A stretch of 43,952 nucleotides of DNA from JBJTUH01 sp044346175 (GTDB lineage Bacteria; Cyanobacteriota; Vampirovibrionia; Vampirovibrionales; JAJTHC01). Every line of letters starts with the position of its first letter. Position 1 is the stretch's first letter. Both the position numbers and the translations under genes were made by a program. This document shows, piece after piece, positions 17,897-25,931 of this stretch. The notes under the pieces are model-generated. The model did not search any database and was not told the origin of the DNA. It was given only the letters and a program-made list of their open reading frames with translations. The stretch lies in assembly GCA_044346175.1 (NCBI GenBank), contig JBIIZQ010000016.1:1-43952 (forward strand). Direction: 5' to 3'.

Positions 17897-18274
17897 TTAC
17901 CCTTGAGATTTTTTCAATTTATCAATGACCGTTTCAATACTTGTTGTGATTTTATCAATAGGGTCATCAATGATAAGTGCTGGTACCAAAAGTGCTAAAA
18001 CATTATCAGCAAGTTTAAAAGGCACACTTGTATGTGCTATCGGACATAGTTTTAGTATCCAATAAAAGTCATTGCAACCGGATGCAATGAGCAAGTATAA
18101 AACACAAAAGCGAAGAGAAACAATAAATCTAAAATAATTGTTTGCATGAGTTGTGAACCAATCCCAAAGCTCCTTCCACCATTTGTTCTGGTTGTTTGGT
18201 GTTGTACTTTGAGTGAGCATAACACTCTCATGATAGGATGTTTCTCGCCTTGTCTCAGCGGTAGGAGGTATCAT
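17897..18274 (-). CDS. Candidate membrane toxin paired with a Panacea-domain protein
   Basis: This 125-residue protein has no recognised domain. It starts 10 bp after the stop of the Panacea gene, and a TAAGG that includes that stop forms its ribosome site, so the two are translationally coupled. It has a Trp-rich amphipathic stretch (KWWKELWDWF), a strong hydrophobic segment near residues 47-65 (VSLRFCVLYLLIASG) and a second one (VLALLVPALII), then a charged amphipathic tail. Small membrane proteins next to Panacea antitoxins are a known class of toxins. The toxin role is inferred from context only; an unrelated small membrane protein is the alternative. The locus is AT-rich compared with its neighbours. 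Confidence 0.6.
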   Translation of the reverse strand: MIPPTAETRRETSYHESVMLTQSTTPNNQNKWWKELWDWFTTHANNYFRFIVSLRFCVLYLLIASGCNDFYWILKLCPIAHTSVPFKLADNVLALLVPALIIDDPIDKITTSIETVIDKLKKSQG

Positions 18275-18284
18275 ATTGAAGACC

Positions 18285-18839
18285 TTAAGCTTCTTTGCCT
18301 CTAAAATGTTGCTCTACAAGACCTTGATAATATAAATGGATTTCCTCATTCGGTATTTCCGTATTTAAAAAGCCTCGCCACCATTTACTCCAAGGAGTAT
18401 CTGGCTGGTGAGTTAATGAAACTAACTCAGGAGAAGTCTTTTTACCGTAATGCTTCCAGACATCATCTAACAAAATAATTTTATTTCTTAGTAATGTTTG
18501 AACTTCATCCAACATAGTCTCATCAGAGGGAAGTTTAGATTTAAATAAAGCAAGAACATTATCCTGAGGGGTGACAGTAATAGGGCTTTTCCCCCAGTGC
18601 TTTAGGCGTTTATATAAGGCAGGAATAACAGGACCGTAAGTCCAAGCTTGAATGTCCTCTTTTATCAAGGGCATATCAAAAAATCCTAAATGCCAACCGT
18701 GTGCGATATATACAAGCTTTTGAGTTTTTAAATTATCAATGGGTTTGCAATCTGAAATACCTTTTTCAATAAAATAAGTGGCTACTACTATAGCAGTAAG
18801 CCTATTATCTTCTAGCGTTAGGTTATCGAGTACACTCAT
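18285..18839 (-). CDS. Panacea-domain (DUF4065/SocA-like) protein, candidate antitoxin
   Basis: The 184-residue protein shows the Panacea (DUF4065, GepA/SocA-like) signature: TQKLVYIAHGWHLGFFDMPLI, then AWTYGPVIPALYKRL. The family includes antitoxins that neutralise very different toxins, and also the proteolytic adaptor SocA. The conserved Tyr/Ala/His patch and the GPV motif are present. C-terminal conserved elements include SLTHQPDTPWSKWWRG. It lies upstream of and is coupled to the small membrane ORF, giving a two-gene module between rnc and the terminator of fusA. AT-rich composition points to horizontal acquisition. Confidence 0.85.
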   Translation of the reverse strand: MSVLDNLTLEDNRLTAIVVATYFIEKGISDCKPIDNLKTQKLVYIAHGWHLGFFDMPLIKEDIQAWTYGPVIPALYKRLKHWGKSPITVTPQDNVLALFKSKLPSDETMLDEVQTLLRNKIILLDDVWKHYGKKTSPELVSLTHQPDTPWSKWWRGFLNTEIPNEEIHLYYQGLVEQHFRGKEA

Positions 18840-18891
18840 GATTATTGTTATAGATGTTTCAGAAGTTTTTTAAAAGCATTCGTATGTCTTA

Positions 18892-18897
18892 ATTATA
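18892..18897 (-). promoter_or_regulatory. Possible -10 element of the Panacea operon
   Basis: A perfect TATAAT on the minus strand lies 52 bp before the Panacea ATG. No good -35 is found at 17 bp. An inverted repeat (18918-18924 with 18942-18948) lies just upstream and could be an autoregulatory operator. Confidence 0.4.
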
Positions 18898-18948
18898 GCA
18901 ACGAAATCATGTTTTATACTTATTCTTTACATAGTATTCATAATAAGT

Positions 18949-18985
18949 AAAGGAGAGATACTTTAAATAAAGTATCTCTCCTTTT
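18949..18985 (-). terminator. Terminator of the rpsL-rpsG-fusA operon
   Basis: A perfect 16-bp stem (AAAGGAGAGATACTTT and its complement) with a 4-nt loop starts 24 bp beyond the fusA stop. It separates fusA from the Panacea operon on the same strand. Confidence 0.85.
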
Positions 18986-19008
18986 TAGGAATTCAACTCG
19001 TTAGAGCA

Positions 19009-21105
19009 TTACACGCTGGCGGTGCCACGGTGTTTTGCAATTAAGCCATCGGCTAAGTGCGAAGGCATAGGTTCGTAACAATCAAACTCCATAGAGAACG
19101 TACCACGACCTTGGGTCATCGAGCGGATGTCGGTCGCATATCCGAACATCTCGGAAAGAGGCACCATGGCACGGACTTTCTGAATACCCAGACCTTCCAA
19201 GGCTTCCATACCTTCCACACGACCACGACGGCTGGAAAGGTTCCCGATAATATCACCCAAGAAGTCATCAGGCACTTCCACTTCTACTTTCATCATAGGC
19301 TCAAGAAGTTGAGGACCTGCTTTAGGCACCCCAGCTTTCAAGGCCATAGAACCAGCGATTTTGAAAGCCATCTCGTTGGAGTCAACATCGTGGTAGCTAC
19401 CATCAAAGATGGTAACCTTAATGTCGATAAGTTCATATCCCGCCATAATACCGCCTTTGAGGGCTTCTTCAACCCCTTTTTGAACGGCAGGCACGTATTC
19501 TCTTGGTACGACACCACCCACAATTTTGTTTTCAAACGTGAAGCCAGCACCGCGCTCTTGAGGCTCAAGACGCAACCAGACGTGACCATACTGACCACGA
19601 CCACCTGACTGACGCACAAACTTACCTTCTACTTCTTTCGTTTGTGTGATGCACTCACGGTAAGCAACTTGAGGCTTACCAACGTTTGCACCTACTTTAA
19701 ACTCACGAAGGAGACGGTCAACAATAATTTCAAGGTGAAGCTCACCCATCCCAGCAATGATGGTCTGACCACTTTCTTCATCCACACGGACTCGGAAGGT
19801 GGGGTCTTCTTCAGCAAGCTTTTGAAGACTGATAGAAAGCTTTTCTTGGTCTGCTTTGGTTTTGGGTTCAACGGCAACCTCAATCACAGGCTCAGGAATG
19901 TAAATAGATTCCAATACAATAGGAGCCGATTCATCACTCAGGGTATCGCCAGTAAAGGTATTTTTAAGCCCTACCACAGCAAAGATATCACCCGCATAAA
20001 TGGTGCTAATTTCTTCACGCTTATCGGCGTGCATTTGCACTAAACGGCTCACACGCTCTTTATGGTTTTTAGTGGCGTTAAGTACGTAGCTACCAGCATC
20101 CAATTTACCACTGTAACAACGACAGAAGGTTAAACGACCAATGAAAGGGTCGGTCATGATTTTGAAGGCCAAGGCACCAAAAGGTTCTTTGTCGCTAGGG
20201 TGACGCAACGCCGTTTCACCATTAGGTAAAATACCCTCAATGGCTGCAACATCAATGGGGGCAGGAAGGTAATCAATCACGGCATTCAACATGGGTTGAA
20301 CCCCTTTATTTTTAAAAGCCGTCCCACAAAGCACAGGAACAATCTGTACATTGATAACCGCCTTACGAAGGGCGACTTTGAGTTCTTCTACTGAGATTTC
20401 TTCGCCACCAAGGTAACGCTCCATAAGGGCATCATCGGTTTCAACGATTTTCTCAATCAACTCTTCACGTGCTACTTGAGCTTCATCAGCGTATTCAGCA
20501 GGAATATCAAGGATGTCGTAGTGCATGGTTTTCTCACCAGAGAAGAAGAGAGCCTTCATCTCAACAAGGTCAATCATGCCCTTAAATTCATCTTCAGCAC
20601 CCATGGGCAACTGAATAGGCACAGCGTTAGCACCAAGACGTTTCTTCACTTGGTCAACCACACGCTCAAACTTGGCACCCACACGATCCATTTTGTTCAC
20701 AAAAATCATACGAGGTACTTTGTAGCGGTTGGCTTGGCGCCAAACCGTTTCAGACTGCGACTGCACGCCACCCACGGCACAAAAGACAGCCACAACACCA
20801 TCAAGTACACGCATAGAACGTTCTACTTCAATGGTAAAGTCAACGTGTCCAGGGGTGTCGATAATGTTAATTTGGTGGTCATTCCAAAACGTTGTAATAG
20901 CAGCGGAGGTAATGGTAATACCACGTTCACGCTCTTGTTCCATCCAGTCGGTAACGGCAGTACCTTCGTGTACTTCACCAATTTTATGGATTTTACCACT
21001 GTAAAAAAGGATACGCTCGGTGGTGGTGGTTTTCCCAGCGTCAATGTGGGCGGCAATCCCAATATTACGGATACGCTCAAGGGGGGTTGTGCGAGTCATC
21101 ATCAT
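19009..21105 (-). CDS. fusA: Translation elongation factor G
   Basis: The 698-residue protein matches EF-G throughout. The P-loop is AHIDAGKTTTTERILFYSG, followed by ERERGITITSAA (switch I/II region), IIDTPGHVDFTIEVERSMRVLDG (G3) and FVNKMDRVGA (G4). The C-terminus has ATDIRSMTQGRGTFSMEF. EF-G drives translocation and, with RRF, ribosome recycling. The gene begins with three consecutive ATG codons; the third gives the conventional MTRTTPLERIRN start. No Shine-Dalgarno is visible upstream. It is the last gene of the str operon here: tuf does not follow, and a strong terminator does. Confidence 0.98.
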   Translation of the reverse strand: MMMTRTTPLERIRNIGIAAHIDAGKTTTTERILFYSGKIHKIGEVHEGTAVTDWMEQERERGITITSAAITTFWNDHQINIIDTPGHVDFTIEVERSMRVLDGVVAVFCAVGGVQSQSETVWRQANRYKVPRMIFVNKMDRVGAKFERVVDQVKKRLGANAVPIQLPMGAEDEFKGMIDLVEMKALFFSGEKTMHYDILDIPAEYADEAQVAREELIEKIVETDDALMERYLGGEEISVEELKVALRKAVINVQIVPVLCGTAFKNKGVQPMLNAVIDYLPAPIDVAAIEGILPNGETALRHPSDKEPFGALAFKIMTDPFIGRLTFCRCYSGKLDAGSYVLNATKNHKERVSRLVQMHADKREEISTIYAGDIFAVVGLKNTFTGDTLSDESAPIVLESIYIPEPVIEVAVEPKTKADQEKLSISLQKLAEEDPTFRVRVDEESGQTIIAGMGELHLEIIVDRLLREFKVGANVGKPQVAYRECITQTKEVEGKFVRQSGGRGQYGHVWLRLEPQERGAGFTFENKIVGGVVPREYVPAVQKGVEEALKGGIMAGYELIDIKVTIFDGSYHDVDSNEMAFKIAGSMALKAGVPKAGPQLLEPMMKVEVEVPDDFLGDIIGNLSSRRGRVEGMEALEGLGIQKVRAMVPLSEMFGYATDIRSMTQGRGTFSMEFDCYEPMPSHLADGLIAKHRGTASV

Positions 21106-21237
21106 AATGCGAAACGTTAATACCTGAAAGAGGGGGCATCAAAAAAAGAACATCAATAAGGAAGCTTAAAAAAGGCTTGTGAGTATGATAACGACTTGAG
21201 GGGTAAGCACCCCCCAAGTCAATCAACTTACACCATG

Positions 21238-21714
21238 TTAGAAGCGATAGTGAGAAAATGCCTTGTTGGCTTCAGCCATTTTGTGCGTTTCTTCACGCTT
21301 CTTCATGGAAGCACCTTGACCACGGTAAATATCAAGGATTTCAGCAGCCAAACGGTCTGCCATGGTGCGTCCGCCACGCTTACGGGCAAAGCCGATAACC
21401 CAACGGGTTCCGATAGCCATACCATCATCTTCACCAACTTCCATAGGCACTTGGTAGGTAGAACCCCCTACACGACGTGCTTTTACCTTGACGATAGGAC
21501 GTACTTTTTGCATCGCTTTACGCCATACTTCAATGGGAGCTTCTTCTGTCTTGCCTTCCAGATAGCTCAACATGGAGTAAAAAATACGTTCTGCAAGGGC
21601 TTTTTTGCCACGAAGCATTAAACGGTTGATGAAACGAGCGACTTCACGATCGTTAAAAATAGGATCAGGATCAGGAACACGCTTTGCGGGTTTAAAACGA
21701 CGAGCCATCATCAT
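21238..21714 (-). CDS. rpsG: 30S ribosomal protein S7
   Basis: The protein begins MARRFKPAKR after two extra Met and ends FSHYRF. From the third ATG it is 156 residues, the standard uS7 length. Motifs such as RFINRLMLRGKKALAERI and ARRVGGSTYQVPMEV are diagnostic. The open frame continues upstream to 21768, but that part is hydrophobic leader noise. The start ATGATGATG (21714-21706) is preceded by AGGAG with about 10 bp spacing, which fixes the start. S7 nucleates assembly of the 30S head. It lies between rpsL and fusA. Confidence 0.97.
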   Translation of the reverse strand: MMMARRFKPAKRVPDPDPIFNDREVARFINRLMLRGKKALAERIFYSMLSYLEGKTEEAPIEVWRKAMQKVRPIVKVKARRVGGSTYQVPMEVGEDDGMAIGTRWVIGFARKRGGRTMADRLAAEILDIYRGQGASMKKREETHKMAEANKAFSHYRF

Positions 21715-21869
21715 GGGTGGCAAACTCCTAAAAGTTATAGTTAGATAATAAAATACAAAGAGGTGCAAGCGACTATCTGGTGTCCGACTGGGAGCTAGGT
21801 GAAGCCATCAACCAGCACGGCGATAGTTCATCGTGCATCACAAACTTAAAAGGTCAAGCACGCTTTAAA

Positions 21870-22265
21870 CTAGCGCTTTTTACCCGTAACAACGGGTTGA
21901 TTCTTCTTAGCACCGTACTTAGAACGAGACTGCTTACGGTTTTTAACACCTTGAAGGTCAAGCGAACCACGGATAATGTGGTAACGAACCCCAGGAAGGT
22001 CTTTTACACGACCCCCACGGATAAGAACCACAGAGTGTTCTTGCAAGTTGTGACCTTCTCCAGGAATATAACTTGTAACTTCAAAGCCACTGGTTAAGCG
22101 GACACGAGCCACTTTACGCAAGGCTGAGTTGGGTTTTTTAGGGGTAGTGGTATACACACGGGTGCAAACACCACGACGCTGGGGGCAGCTTACCAAGGCA
22201 GGAGACTTGGTTTTACGGATTTGTTTACTACGTTCTTTACGAACGAGCTGAGCAATAGTAGGCAA
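21870..22265 (-). CDS. rpsL: 30S ribosomal protein S12, TTG start
   Basis: The sequence PTIAQLVRKERSKQIRK, then CPQRRGVCTRVYTTTPKKPNS, then GRVKDLPGVRYHIIRGSLD identifies uS12, the decoding-centre protein. The upstream part of the frame, to 22319, is not S12-like. The conserved PTI sequence directly follows a TTG codon at 22265, and GGAG lies 8 bp before it, so TTG is the likely start, giving 131 residues. The Lys in TTTPKKPNS is the streptomycin-sensitive wild-type form. It is the first gene of the rpsL-rpsG-fusA operon. A weak promoter-like pair, TTGTTT with TAAAGT, lies upstream on the minus strand. Confidence 0.96.
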   Translation of the reverse strand: MPTIAQLVRKERSKQIRKTKSPALVSCPQRRGVCTRVYTTTPKKPNSALRKVARVRLTSGFEVTSYIPGEGHNLQEHSVVLIRGGRVKDLPGVRYHIIRGSLDLQGVKNRKQSRSKYGAKKNQPVVTGKKR

Positions 22266-22516
22266 GAGTACAGCTCCAGTATTTATAACGAAGGATATGA
22301 AAGACACAACATAAAACACACTTTGTTTTTTAAGTCAGGATGTATCGCCTGTGACACTTTATTGAAAAGTCTTTTACAAACAACTATCCCACTCTGTAAA
22401 GCATAACGTAAACATGCCAAGCGTCAAAAGTATTTTTGCGTTAGCACACAGGAGAAAAAGCACCCACGGGTGTGTCAAGAGGGGGGTTAGGGGTTGATAC
22501 TTTAGCCCATGATGAC

Positions 22517-22927
22517 CTAGTCAGTGATACGCACACTTGGGTGGCGAGCATCCATTGCAGTGCATGTAAATCCAGCTTTTTCCAAAGTGTTTATCGCTTT
22601 TTCACACGCACTGGCTTTCACCAAAAGATAATCTGTATCAAAAGTGGAAATAGCAAAAATACTAATCTCCGCTTCAGCAAGGGGTAATGTCATGCTTGAT
22701 AAAATACCTGTTAAAGCAAAGTCGAGTGTCCCCACCACCCGAAAAGCACGCCAATCTGTATTCACGTCACTATGGGGTGGTTCTTGATTTTTTTCGCAGA
22801 CCACTGAAATTTCGTCATTCGTCTTCGTCAGACTAAACAAAGCCCCTTGAGTGCTTGGGATACTCCAAGATGCCTGAGGAGTAAGCTTACAAATAGAAAA
22901 AGTTTCTTTCAACAGAATAAGTTGCAT
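22517..22927 (-). CDS. ACT-domain protein (COG3603-like)
   Basis: The 136-residue protein begins MQLILLKETFSICKL and has two ACT-like halves: an N-terminal region ending FSLTKTNDEISVVCEK and a C-terminal half with VVGTLDFALTGILSSMTLPLAEAEISIFAISTF. This matches the two-ACT-domain family found as small stand-alone proteins and thought to bind amino acids. The start at ATG 22927 is preferred over GTG 22948, because AAGGG lies about 12 bp upstream of the ATG. It follows the terminator of the pur genes, so it probably has its own promoter. The ligand is unknown. Confidence 0.85.
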   Translation of the reverse strand: MQLILLKETFSICKLTPQASWSIPSTQGALFSLTKTNDEISVVCEKNQEPPHSDVNTDWRAFRVVGTLDFALTGILSSMTLPLAEAEISIFAISTFDTDYLLVKASACEKAINTLEKAGFTCTAMDARHPSVRITD

Positions 22928-22954
22928 GATGAGATATGCCCTTACCACAAATTA

Positions 22955-22996
22955 AGAAAAATAAGAGATTCAACAACCTGAGGTGTAGAATCTCTT
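22955..22996 (-). terminator. Terminator of the purC/S-purQ operon
   Basis: Perfect 9-bp arms (AAGAGATTC and GAATCTCTT) around a 16-nt loop are followed on the minus strand by ATTTTTC, 40 bp after the purQ stop. Confidence 0.85.
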
Positions 22997-23035
22997 AAAG
23001 GGTCAACACAAAATGTCATTGCTTTTTAAGGGCGA

Positions 23036-23761
23036 CTAGACACTTGCCATACGATTTGTACTTAAGGCTTGCTTGAGAGACTCAAACAATATACGCCCTT
23101 CGCCCTGCCAGCCATGGGAAGTACGCTGAAAGAGGTTTCGTTCGGGGTGAGGCATCATACCCAGCACATTACCCGTGCGGTTTGTAACACCTGCAATGCT
23201 TGCCACAGAGCCGTTCACTTCATCGACATAACGGAAAACAATCTGTTGATTGGCTTCAAGGGCTTGGAGCGTTGCTTCATCTGCCACGTAACACCCTTCA
23301 CCGTGTGCAATAGGCACGGCAATGTGCTGCCCTGAAGTATACCCTTGTGTAAACACGGTATTGGCATTCACGACTTCAAGACGTGTGGCACGGTCACACA
23401 AAAACTGAGGTCTTTGGTTTGCAATCAAGGCACCTGGGAGTAAGCCACTTTCAGTCAGCACTTGAAACCCATTACACACACCCAACACAAAATGATTGGG
23501 ATTTTCAGCAAAGGCTTTCAAAGGTTGCATGATAGGAGAGTATTTGGCAATGGCTCCACAGCGTAAGTGGTCGCCGTAGCTAAAGCCCCCTGGAATAAGA
23601 ATCACACGAATGTCTTCAGGGATACTGGTTTCTTGGTGCCAGAGCAAACTTACCTTGGCTTGCAGCACATCTTGAGCAGCATCCGCCATATCACGGTCAC
23701 AGTTACTCCCTGGGAAAACAATCACGCCAACATGGCATGAGGTGCTATGAGCTTCTGTCAT
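23036..23761 (-). CDS. purQ: Phosphoribosylformylglycinamidine synthase, glutaminase subunit PurQ
   Basis: The 241-residue class I glutamine amidotransferase has the PurQ hallmarks: VIVFPGSNCDRDM at the N-terminus, IPGGFSYGDHLRCGAIA, the nucleophile Cys in LGVCNGFQVL, and the His-Glu pair in MMPHPERN. It supplies ammonia to PurL for FGAM synthesis and needs PurS to bridge the complex. Here PurS is fused to the C-terminus of the upstream PurC (26 bp gap). purL is not in the window. Confidence 0.97.
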   Translation of the reverse strand: MTEAHSTSCHVGVIVFPGSNCDRDMADAAQDVLQAKVSLLWHQETSIPEDIRVILIPGGFSYGDHLRCGAIAKYSPIMQPLKAFAENPNHFVLGVCNGFQVLTESGLLPGALIANQRPQFLCDRATRLEVVNANTVFTQGYTSGQHIAVPIAHGEGCYVADEATLQALEANQQIVFRYVDEVNGSVASIAGVTNRTGNVLGMMPHPERNLFQRTSHGWQGEGRILFESLKQALSTNRMASV

Positions 23762-23787
23762 GAGCTTGGAATCCTTTTCTGTCTTAG

Positions 23788-24813
23788 TTACACCAACACT
23801 TGTGTAAGCGTCACGAGTTCAAAAGCTTCAATCACAGGGTTGGCAAGAACATCATTCGCAATCGTTTCAAAAAGGACTTCAGCTTGAGCGATATGACTTG
23901 CTTTTAAACGCATGGTGAATAGCTTTTCCGAGCGGAGCGTTTCCACTTGCTCAAACCCAAAGGTATGAAGTGCCTCAAAAATAGTACGGCTTTCTGGATG
24001 CAACACATTAGGACGAAGCCCCACACGTACTTTTGCTTCAAACGACTGTACTGCGTCCTGCTGTGCAGACTCAGAAGTACCCCCCTGTTGAAGACGCTCA
24101 AACACTTGCGTGTAAGCATCACGAAGGGAGCCTAAGTCAAGGCGGAACACATCTTTATCAAGCACAGCTCCTGTTTGGGCATCCCGTAAACGGAAGTTAT
24201 CAGGACTCATTTCATCACCAAGCACAAGTTGCCCTTGAGCATCTACGCCAAACTCAAGTTTAAAGTCGGCACACACCAAGTTCATCGCCTGAAAGTAAGG
24301 CACAAGGTAAGCGTTGACACGCAGGGCAAAGCGCTTCAAAGATTCCCCAGTCACCCCTTGGGGCAACACACCTTCTAAAAGCTCCAGAATATCTTCAGCG
24401 AGAAGAGGGTCACCAGCGGCATTGTCTTTCAAGAAAAACTCTACCACAGGACGCTTAAGCCACTGCCCTTCTTGAAACTGTGGGTAGCGCTTACACAAGC
24501 TACCCCAAGCTTGGTTACGAACCACAACCTCAAGAGGAATCATGGTTAAACTACGGTAAATTAATTCGTTGTCCGTCTCCGTTTTTGCAACGAAGCAAGT
24601 GGGCAGACGTTTCGCATCACAGCGTGCTAAAAAATCAAAAAGCAGTGCAGAAATCTGAGCATTCAGAACCCCCTTACCCTCAATGGTTTCTTTTTTGGCA
24701 GCATTAAATGCTGTTGCAGCGTCTTTGAAAACCACACGAACATGGCCAGATTCATGAGGGTAAAGTACTTTAGTTTTGCCTTCAGCAAGAGGGGTCAGAA
24801 CGGTCATCATCAT
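23788..24813 (-). CDS. purC: SAICAR synthetase fused to PurS (PurC-PurS)
   Basis: Residues 1 to about 240 are PurC (SAICAR synthetase): LAEGKTKVLY, VVVRNQAWGSLCKRYP, LVCADFKLEFGVD and LGDEMSPDNFRLRD are family signatures. Residues about 257-335 match PurS, the small third subunit of FGAM synthase: FEAKVRVGLRPNVLHPESRT, ALHTFGFEQVETLRSEKLFTM and ANDVLANPVIEAFEL. The linker is Gln/Ser/Gly-rich. The single frame thus joins two steps of purine synthesis, and the PurS part should work with PurQ, encoded 26 bp downstream. The gene starts with three consecutive ATG codons (24813-24805) and has no Shine-Dalgarno. PurC alone is usually ~240 residues; this protein is 341. Confidence 0.95.
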   Translation of the reverse strand: MMMTVLTPLAEGKTKVLYPHESGHVRVVFKDAATAFNAAKKETIEGKGVLNAQISALLFDFLARCDAKRLPTCFVAKTETDNELIYRSLTMIPLEVVVRNQAWGSLCKRYPQFQEGQWLKRPVVEFFLKDNAAGDPLLAEDILELLEGVLPQGVTGESLKRFALRVNAYLVPYFQAMNLVCADFKLEFGVDAQGQLVLGDEMSPDNFRLRDAQTGAVLDKDVFRLDLGSLRDAYTQVFERLQQGGTSESAQQDAVQSFEAKVRVGLRPNVLHPESRTIFEALHTFGFEQVETLRSEKLFTMRLKASHIAQAEVLFETIANDVLANPVIEAFELVTLTQVLV

Positions 24814-25344
24814 GGAGGTTAGGGGTTCATGGCTAGGTTAAGAGTGACAATGGAGAAGCCCAAAAAAGGAAATAGCCTAAGGCGTAAGCCTAAAAATACA
24901 TAATGACGCTATGTAACTTTGGCACAAGGACGTGTAGGCACTTCGCACATTGGGTAAGACGTTATCTTTATGTAGCAATCTTTAATAGGACGCTCTCTTA
25001 ATCATACTTACTTCAAACCATGAAAGCAACGCAGGAACATAGGCACGTTTACATCTGTCAACATGACCGTTATCAACACGACCATTATACCAGCGGCAGG
25101 CACAGGGCAGGCACAGAAGTGGTATAGCAAGTGCTTTTTTCACAGGCTTTAGCATCCCTCTTTTTTAGGCTTTGTGTTAATGCCATAGTAGTATCATCTA
25201 TCGGTCTTGTCTCTATCGACTCATGAACGATAGTCATTCCTGCTGACAGCATCCTGCTGCATCAAGCCATGCCATCACCCTGTTCTAAATCTTAAACCAT
25301 CAAGCTCGCTTTGGGTTTCCTTAATGAAGGAAGGACGTTTTTGT
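24814..25344. other. Intergenic region between divergent purC/S and the SpsF-like gene
   Basis: About 530 bp without a gene. It must hold the purC/S promoter and that of the plus-strand gene. A direct duplication of GGCAGGCACAG lies near 25093-25114, and an imperfect 15-bp tandem repeat lies near 25056-25086. I see no purine-riboswitch core. Confidence 0.5.
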
Positions 25345-25899
25345 ATGATGTACCAAACGGTTGTACTTTTACTACAAGCCAATGACAGGACACTTTCTCT
25401 TGAAACGGAAACACACGAGGAAGCCACGCATCGAGAAACTTGGTTTAACCAAGGGCTTGACCTTATTCGAGAAACACTCCTTGATGCCCGCACTTGGCGG
25501 GGTATTGGTGCCGCATCCTTTGACCCCCCTGACACCGTCGCCCTTCGGTGTGTGGCACAATATGTAGGCATTGAACTCTTCCGAGGACACCCTCTTAATT
25601 TACTTGATAGAACCTATCAGGCAGCCATGGCCTTTAGTGCCTCTTGGGTTGTGTCTATTCCCTACGGTACTGATTTGAGTGTACTCACACCTCAAAAGCT
25701 TATCACCTGGGTACACCAAGCCGATGCACATCTGGATACACACCCTGACACAGCATGGTGCCGCCATGAAGCCTCTGGCGTAAGCTTACTTCGTTTTGAG
25801 GCGCTTGAGCGTGTATTCTGGGCTTGCGATGCAATATGTACACCAGAGGAAGCCTTTCAGGAAGACCCTCAGGGCTATCCCTGCCATAGGCTTACCTAA
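25345..25899 (+). CDS. SpsF/NeuA-like cytidylyltransferase fold, degenerate N-terminus
   Basis: The protein (184 residues from ATG 25345) resembles the SpsF/CMP-sugar synthetase family in its middle and end: a VATS-like strand followed by AQYVGIELFRGHPLNLLDRTYQAAMAF, then ASWVVSIPYGTDLSVLTPQ, where families such as SpsF have RITGDCPLIDP, then SLLRFEALERVF. The N-terminal nucleotide loop of the family (QARMGSTRLPGK) is replaced by a non-matching QANDRTLSLETE, and the Asp-Cys-Pro metal site is changed. It may be inactive or have changed substrates. The start at 25345 (ATGATG) is preferred because GGAAGGA lies about 9 bp upstream; ATG 25324 is an alternative. It is convergent with the PilB-like gene. 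Confidence 0.6.
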   Translation: MMYQTVVLLLQANDRTLSLETETHEEATHRETWFNQGLDLIRETLLDARTWRGIGAASFDPPDTVALRCVAQYVGIELFRGHPLNLLDRTYQAAMAFSASWVVSIPYGTDLSVLTPQKLITWVHQADAHLDTHPDTAWCRHEASGVSLLRFEALERVFWACDAICTPEEAFQEDPQGYPCHRLT

Positions 25900-25931
25900 A
25901 ACCTACAATAACGCACCCGCACACCCCTATA

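Noticed and set aside
19057..19608. Long plus-strand ORF opposite fusA (also 20476-21120)
   Set aside because: Antisense shadows of a strongly conserved gene, with no recognisable product.
21715..21768. Upstream extension of rpsG
   Set aside because: ATG 21714 has a good ribosome site and the third ATG gives the standard 156-residue S7.
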